Source: Clostridia bacterium (GTDB lineage: Bacteria; Bacillota; Clostridia; Oscillospirales; Acutalibacteraceae). Taken from it: a stretch of 25,429 nt of DNA. The stretch is from contig CAAFVV010000046.1 of assembly GCA_900766585.1 (NCBI GenBank), forward strand, positions 1 to 25,429, read 5' to 3'. Numbering within the stretch: position 1 is the stretch's first letter; each line of letters begins with the position of its first letter. Below, piece after piece: positions 22,578 through 25,429 of this stretch. The notes beneath the pieces were generated by a model, which saw only the letters and a program-made list of their open reading frames with translations, did not search any database and was not told the DNA's origin. A program made the translations under genes and the position numbers.

Positions 22578-25429
22578 TTATGCGCGGCGTTTGCGGATCA
22601 CCGCCAGCGCGCCGAGCGACAGCAGCGCCGCCAGCATGAGCGGGGCGGCAGCCGTGCCGACACCGGTATCGGGGTTGTCGGCATCCGCCCCGTTTTTCGG
22701 GGTGAAGGCATCGGTGGGCGCATAGGCGTAAATAATGGAATCCGTAACATCATAGCTGACCAGCTGGGCGACATAGGCCCTGCCCTTGATCAGCCCGGAC
22801 AGCGTGAGGCTTCCCTCGCCGTCCTTCGCAAGCGTACGGGAGACGAAGGTGAGCCTGTCGCCGTCCTTCTCATAGAGATGGAGCGCATAGTATTCGACGC
22901 CGTCGATCCAGTCCCAGATGATCGCAGCGGTGTCCTTCGACAGCTTCACGTCCCTGACCGTCACGGACGGGTCGTATTCGAGCAGCCCCTTGCGGTACGG
23001 CTCGATATCCTCGGCGAGCGTGCGGATATCCAGCACATTGGAGGGGGAGAGCGGCACGTCGTCCTCACCGACGGCAAGGATCTGCACCTTGTAGGCGGTA
23101 TCCGCCTTCAGACCTTCAAGCGTCATTGCCGTCTTGCGGGTGCGCTCGGTGAGCAGATAGCCGCCCTTTTCGTCGTACACATTGACAAAATAGCGCTTGG
23201 CGCCCTCGTATCTGTTCCAGCTCAGCTCGGCAAAGGTGCCCTCTGTGTTATCGGCTTTGACGGTGATCCTTCCGCCGTCCGCCAGCGGGCCCTTGAGGTA
23301 GTCCGGGACATAACTGTCCTTATAGGCGGCGATAAAGGCAGCGGGATCCATCACATAGCCGACATCGGTAATGCGGATGGTCTGATTGAACATATCGGGA
23401 TTCCAGAACCACTCCTGCTTCATGAGGATCCCGGTCACTTCGCTCAGCGCAACGCCCTTTTGGATAAACTTCTGCGCATAGCTCTGCAGATCCTCGATGC
23501 TGATGACCACATAGCCGATGGCATTGAGCGGCAGCGTATTGATCCAGGTTTTGAAGCCGCTGTTTTCCATGACCTCGCCGCGCCAGTAGTACACCTGATT
23601 GTGCTTGACATATTTTGTCTCGTCCGTCGCCCCGGCGATATTGCCGCTGATGGGCGTATCGCCGACCATCATGCTCCAGTAGGCGGCATGGGTGCCGCGG
23701 TCGGTATAGTCGGTGCGGGTCTCGGGAATGCCGGTGGTGTTGTAGCGGAACACGATCGCTTTCGCCTCCGCCGGCGCATTGCGGTTGGAGGAGAGGTCGA
23801 TAAACAGGTCGTTTTTCATGTCGCCGTCGATGACCAGCTCCTGCAGGTTCGGATTCGTGACGACATAGTTCTTACCGTAATAGCCCGGCGTTCCCTCCGG
23901 CTCGGGCACAAACGGGAAGTCATCCGGATTCACGATGGGCGTATCCGGTCCGGAGGACTCGGGCGGCTCGGGCTTTTGTCCGTCGCCGGGGATATAGCCG
24001 ATATTGCGGAATTTCAGAGTCTTGCCGTAGAGGTTCGGGTTCCAGTTCCACTCCGGCCGCAGACGGACGGCGCGGATGCTGTTCAGGTCGATCTGCCCCG
24101 TGCCGACGATCATATAGCCGGTGGCTTCGGTCGGTACAGCAAACAGGAAGCTCGGATCGCCGTCTCGTCCCTCCACCGTGGTCGTCTGACCGTTGCGGCG
24201 GATAATGCGGGTAATGGCGGAGCCGTCCGCGGGGAAGGCGAGCGTCTGCCAGCTGCCGTCGCTGTCGTCCTCGGCATCGGCGGGCAGCACATCGATATAG
24301 ACCGCCCAGTTGTTCTTATCGCCGAGAGAGCTGTCCAGCGGGACCGCCGTCGTGTCGAAATAGAACACGAGCTTGGAGCCTGCAGGCGCATCGGCGGCGG
24401 AGAAGTTTTGGAAATAGGCGGGATTGCGGTTGCCGCCGTCCGGCACGGTATTGACCTCGTGATCAATGCCGTTTTTGTCCACAAGTACAAAGCCCTCGGG
24501 CGGATCCATAATGCTCTCCGGCTCGGAGGATTCCGGATCGGAGGATTCCGGATCGCTTGATTCTGGCTCGGAGGATTCCGGATCACTCGATTCCGGCGGC
24601 TCGACCGGCGTCTGCGGCGGGATGTAGCCGCAGCCGCCGAGAATGACGTTCTTGTTGTAGAGGTTCTCATTCCAGCCCCATTCGGGTGACAGCTTGAACG
24701 CCGTGATGTCGCCGAGCGTGATATCCCCCGTGTCGAGGATCATGTAGCCCTTTGCCCCCACGGGGATCGAACCGATCCAGCCGTCGTCGGGGTCAGCGCC
24801 CGCTGTGCGGACATCCTCGATGAGCTTGCCGTCGCGGATGTATCGGCGGCTGTAAACGTATTTGCCGTTTGCCTTCATGGCGACCCACGCATTGGCGGAA
24901 TTGCTCCACACATTAAAGTGAACCGCCCAGTTGTTCTTGTCGCCCTTCGTCGTGTCATAGGCGACCGCCGTCGTGTCGAAGTAGAATGCGAATTTGGAGC
25001 CTGCGGGTGCGTCGGCGACCGGCCCCGCTCCCTCATAGACGGCTTCGTTTGAGCTGTTGCCGTTGATCGTGTGCGTGACCTGTCGGTCACTGATCGCCAC
25101 ATAGCCTTCCGGCGGCTCGACCGGTGTCTCCGGCGGGATGTAGCCGCAGCCGCCGAGAATGACGTTCTTGTTGTAGAGATTTTTGTTCCAGTCCCATTCA
25201 GGTGACAGCTTGAACGCCGTGATGTCGCCGAGCGTGATATCGCCCGTGTCGAGAATCATGTACCCCTTGGCGTTTGCCGGTACCGAAACGATCCACGTCC
25301 CGGGATCGGCTCCCTCGACGCGGGTGTCCTCGATGAGCTTGCCGTCGCGGATATACCGACGGGTGTAGCTGTAGCTACCTCCCGATTTCAGGTCTACCCA
25401 GTCGTTTTGGCTGTTGCTCCAGACCCGGA
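22578..25429 (-). CDS. sortase-anchored repeat surface protein, 5' end outside window
   Basis: At least 949 residues are visible; the frame is open to the right edge, so N-terminus and signal peptide are missing. Four related ~170-residue modules come first (one partial), sharing APAGSK-x2-FYFDTTAV, GDKNNWAV, RRYIRDGK, GYMILDTGDI, SPEW-x-WN-x-NLYNK and a closing GYIP; the fourth (from GYYGKNYVV) is the most diverged. Ser/Pro/Glu-rich linkers (PESSDPESSEP, PVEPPE) separate them. Two fibronectin type III-like domains follow (from GRITVKADN and DVKLSKDTA). The end is a sorting signal: NPDTG (22676-22662), a hydrophobic stretch and RKRRA. No catalytic domain is visible; a glycan-binding adhesin is likely. 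The modules match no family I can name. It appears to be upstream in the same operon as the transporter. Confidence 0.85.
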   Translation of the reverse strand, partial: RVWSNSQNDWVDLKSGGSYSYTRRYIRDGKLIEDTRVEGADPGTWIVSVPANAKGYMILDTGDITLGDITAFKLSPEWDWNKNLYNKNVILGGCGYIPPETPVEPPEGYVAISDRQVTHTINGNSSNEAVYEGAGPVADAPAGSKFAFYFDTTAVAYDTTKGDKNNWAVHFNVWSNSANAWVAMKANGKYVYSRRYIRDGKLIEDVRTAGADPDDGWIGSIPVGAKGYMILDTGDITLGDITAFKLSPEWGWNENLYNKNVILGGCGYIPPQTPVEPPESSDPESSEPESSDPESSDPESSEPESIMDPPEGFVLVDKNGIDHEVNTVPDGGNRNPAYFQNFSAADAPAGSKLVFYFDTTAVPLDSSLGDKNNWAVYIDVLPADAEDDSDGSWQTLAFPADGSAITRIIRRNGQTTTVEGRDGDPSFLFAVPTEATGYMIVGTGQIDLNSIRAVRLRPEWNWNPNLYGKTLKFRNIGYIPGDGQKPEPPESSGPDTPIVNPDDFPFVPEPEGTPGYYGKNYVVTNPNLQELVIDGDMKNDLFIDLSSNRNAPAEAKAIVFRYNTTGIPETRTDYTDRGTHAAYWSMMVGDTPISGNIAGATDETKYVKHNQVYYWRGEVMENSGFKTWINTLPLNAIGYVVISIEDLQSYAQKFIQKGVALSEVTGILMKQEWFWNPDMFNQTIRITDVGYVMDPAAFIAAYKDSYVPDYLKGPLADGGRITVKADNTEGTFAELSWNRYEGAKRYFVNVYDEKGGYLLTERTRKTAMTLEGLKADTAYKVQILAVGEDDVPLSPSNVLDIRTLAEDIEPYRKGLLEYDPSVTVRDVKLSKDTAAIIWDWIDGVEYYALHLYEKDGDRLTFVSRTLAKDGEGSLTLSGLIKGRAYVAQLVSYDVTDSIIYAYAPTDAFTPKNGADADNPDTGVGTAAAPLMLAALLSLGALAVIRKRRA
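24519..24597 (-). repeat. Ser-Asp/Glu-Pro linker micro-repeats in the surface protein
   Basis: A 15-bp unit of the form GAGGATTCCGGATCG recurs about five times with small changes, encoding alternating SSDPE and SSEPE. Such linkers are extended and often glycosylated on surface proteins. The repeats are prone to copy-number change by slippage. Confidence 0.8.
24591..25429 (-). repeat. 516-bp tandem repeat within the surface-protein gene
   Basis: The stretch from 24591 to about 24760 recurs at 25107 to about 25276 with an offset of 516 bp and only scattered differences. The match weakens but continues to the window edge, where a 3-bp indel changes the offset to 513. The unit encodes one 172-residue module plus its linker. 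The near identity of the 3' half of the unit against the diverged 5' half suggests recent duplication or gene conversion. Confidence 0.85.

Overview
The window looks like a piece of a GC-rich Gram-positive genome from the Clostridia (Oscillospirales/Christensenellales-like, probably gut-associated). The grounds are strong C/G preference at third codon positions, AGGAGG-type ribosome binding sites, an NPDTG cell-wall sorting signal, Clostridia-style MurD and M42 peptidases, and ABC importers without a local ATPase. The taxonomic placement is inference.

Positions 1-300 hold no gene: about two and a quarter copies of an AT-richer ~90-bp tandem repeat, then a strongly structured stretch of nested inverted repeats. 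Positions 301-3070 (minus strand) are a tightly overlapping three-gene unit: M42 metallopeptidase, second M42 metallopeptidase, GNAT acetyltransferase. murD lies just upstream on the same strand (3133-4500). It is divergent from a PutP-type sodium/solute symporter (4716-6284, plus strand), and the ~215-bp gap between them has a recognisable promoter for each gene plus a 9-bp direct repeat overlapping the murD -35. A bidirectional terminator at ~6301-6346 ends putP and the long operon facing it.

From 6351 to the right edge every gene is on the minus strand with very small gaps or overlaps, consistent with one operon of 11 genes whose 5' end is outside the window. In transcription order: a sortase-anchored surface protein built of ~170-residue repeats (5' truncated); a perfect 13-bp hairpin; a very large solute-binding protein with extra N-terminal carbohydrate-binding-like domains; a MalF-type and a MalG-type permease; a secreted NHL-TPR protein fused to a Yip1-like membrane domain; a membrane-anchored DUF5696-like protein; a second MalF/MalG-type permease pair; a GH36 alpha-galactosidase-family enzyme; a GH123/DUF4091-like glycosidase; and an AraC regulator.

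The likely joint function is capture, surface processing, import and cytoplasmic breakdown of a galactose- or N-acetylgalactosamine-containing glycan. The surface protein and the domains added to the binding protein would hold the glycan. DUF5696 and NHL-Yip1 act at the membrane in an unknown way. Two importer cores share a single encoded binding protein and must borrow an ATPase from elsewhere. GH36 and GH123 lack signal peptides, so they would work inside the cell, and AraC would sense an intermediate. The non-canonical composition (two permease pairs, one giant binding protein, NHL-Yip1 and DUF5696) is the most interesting feature of the window.
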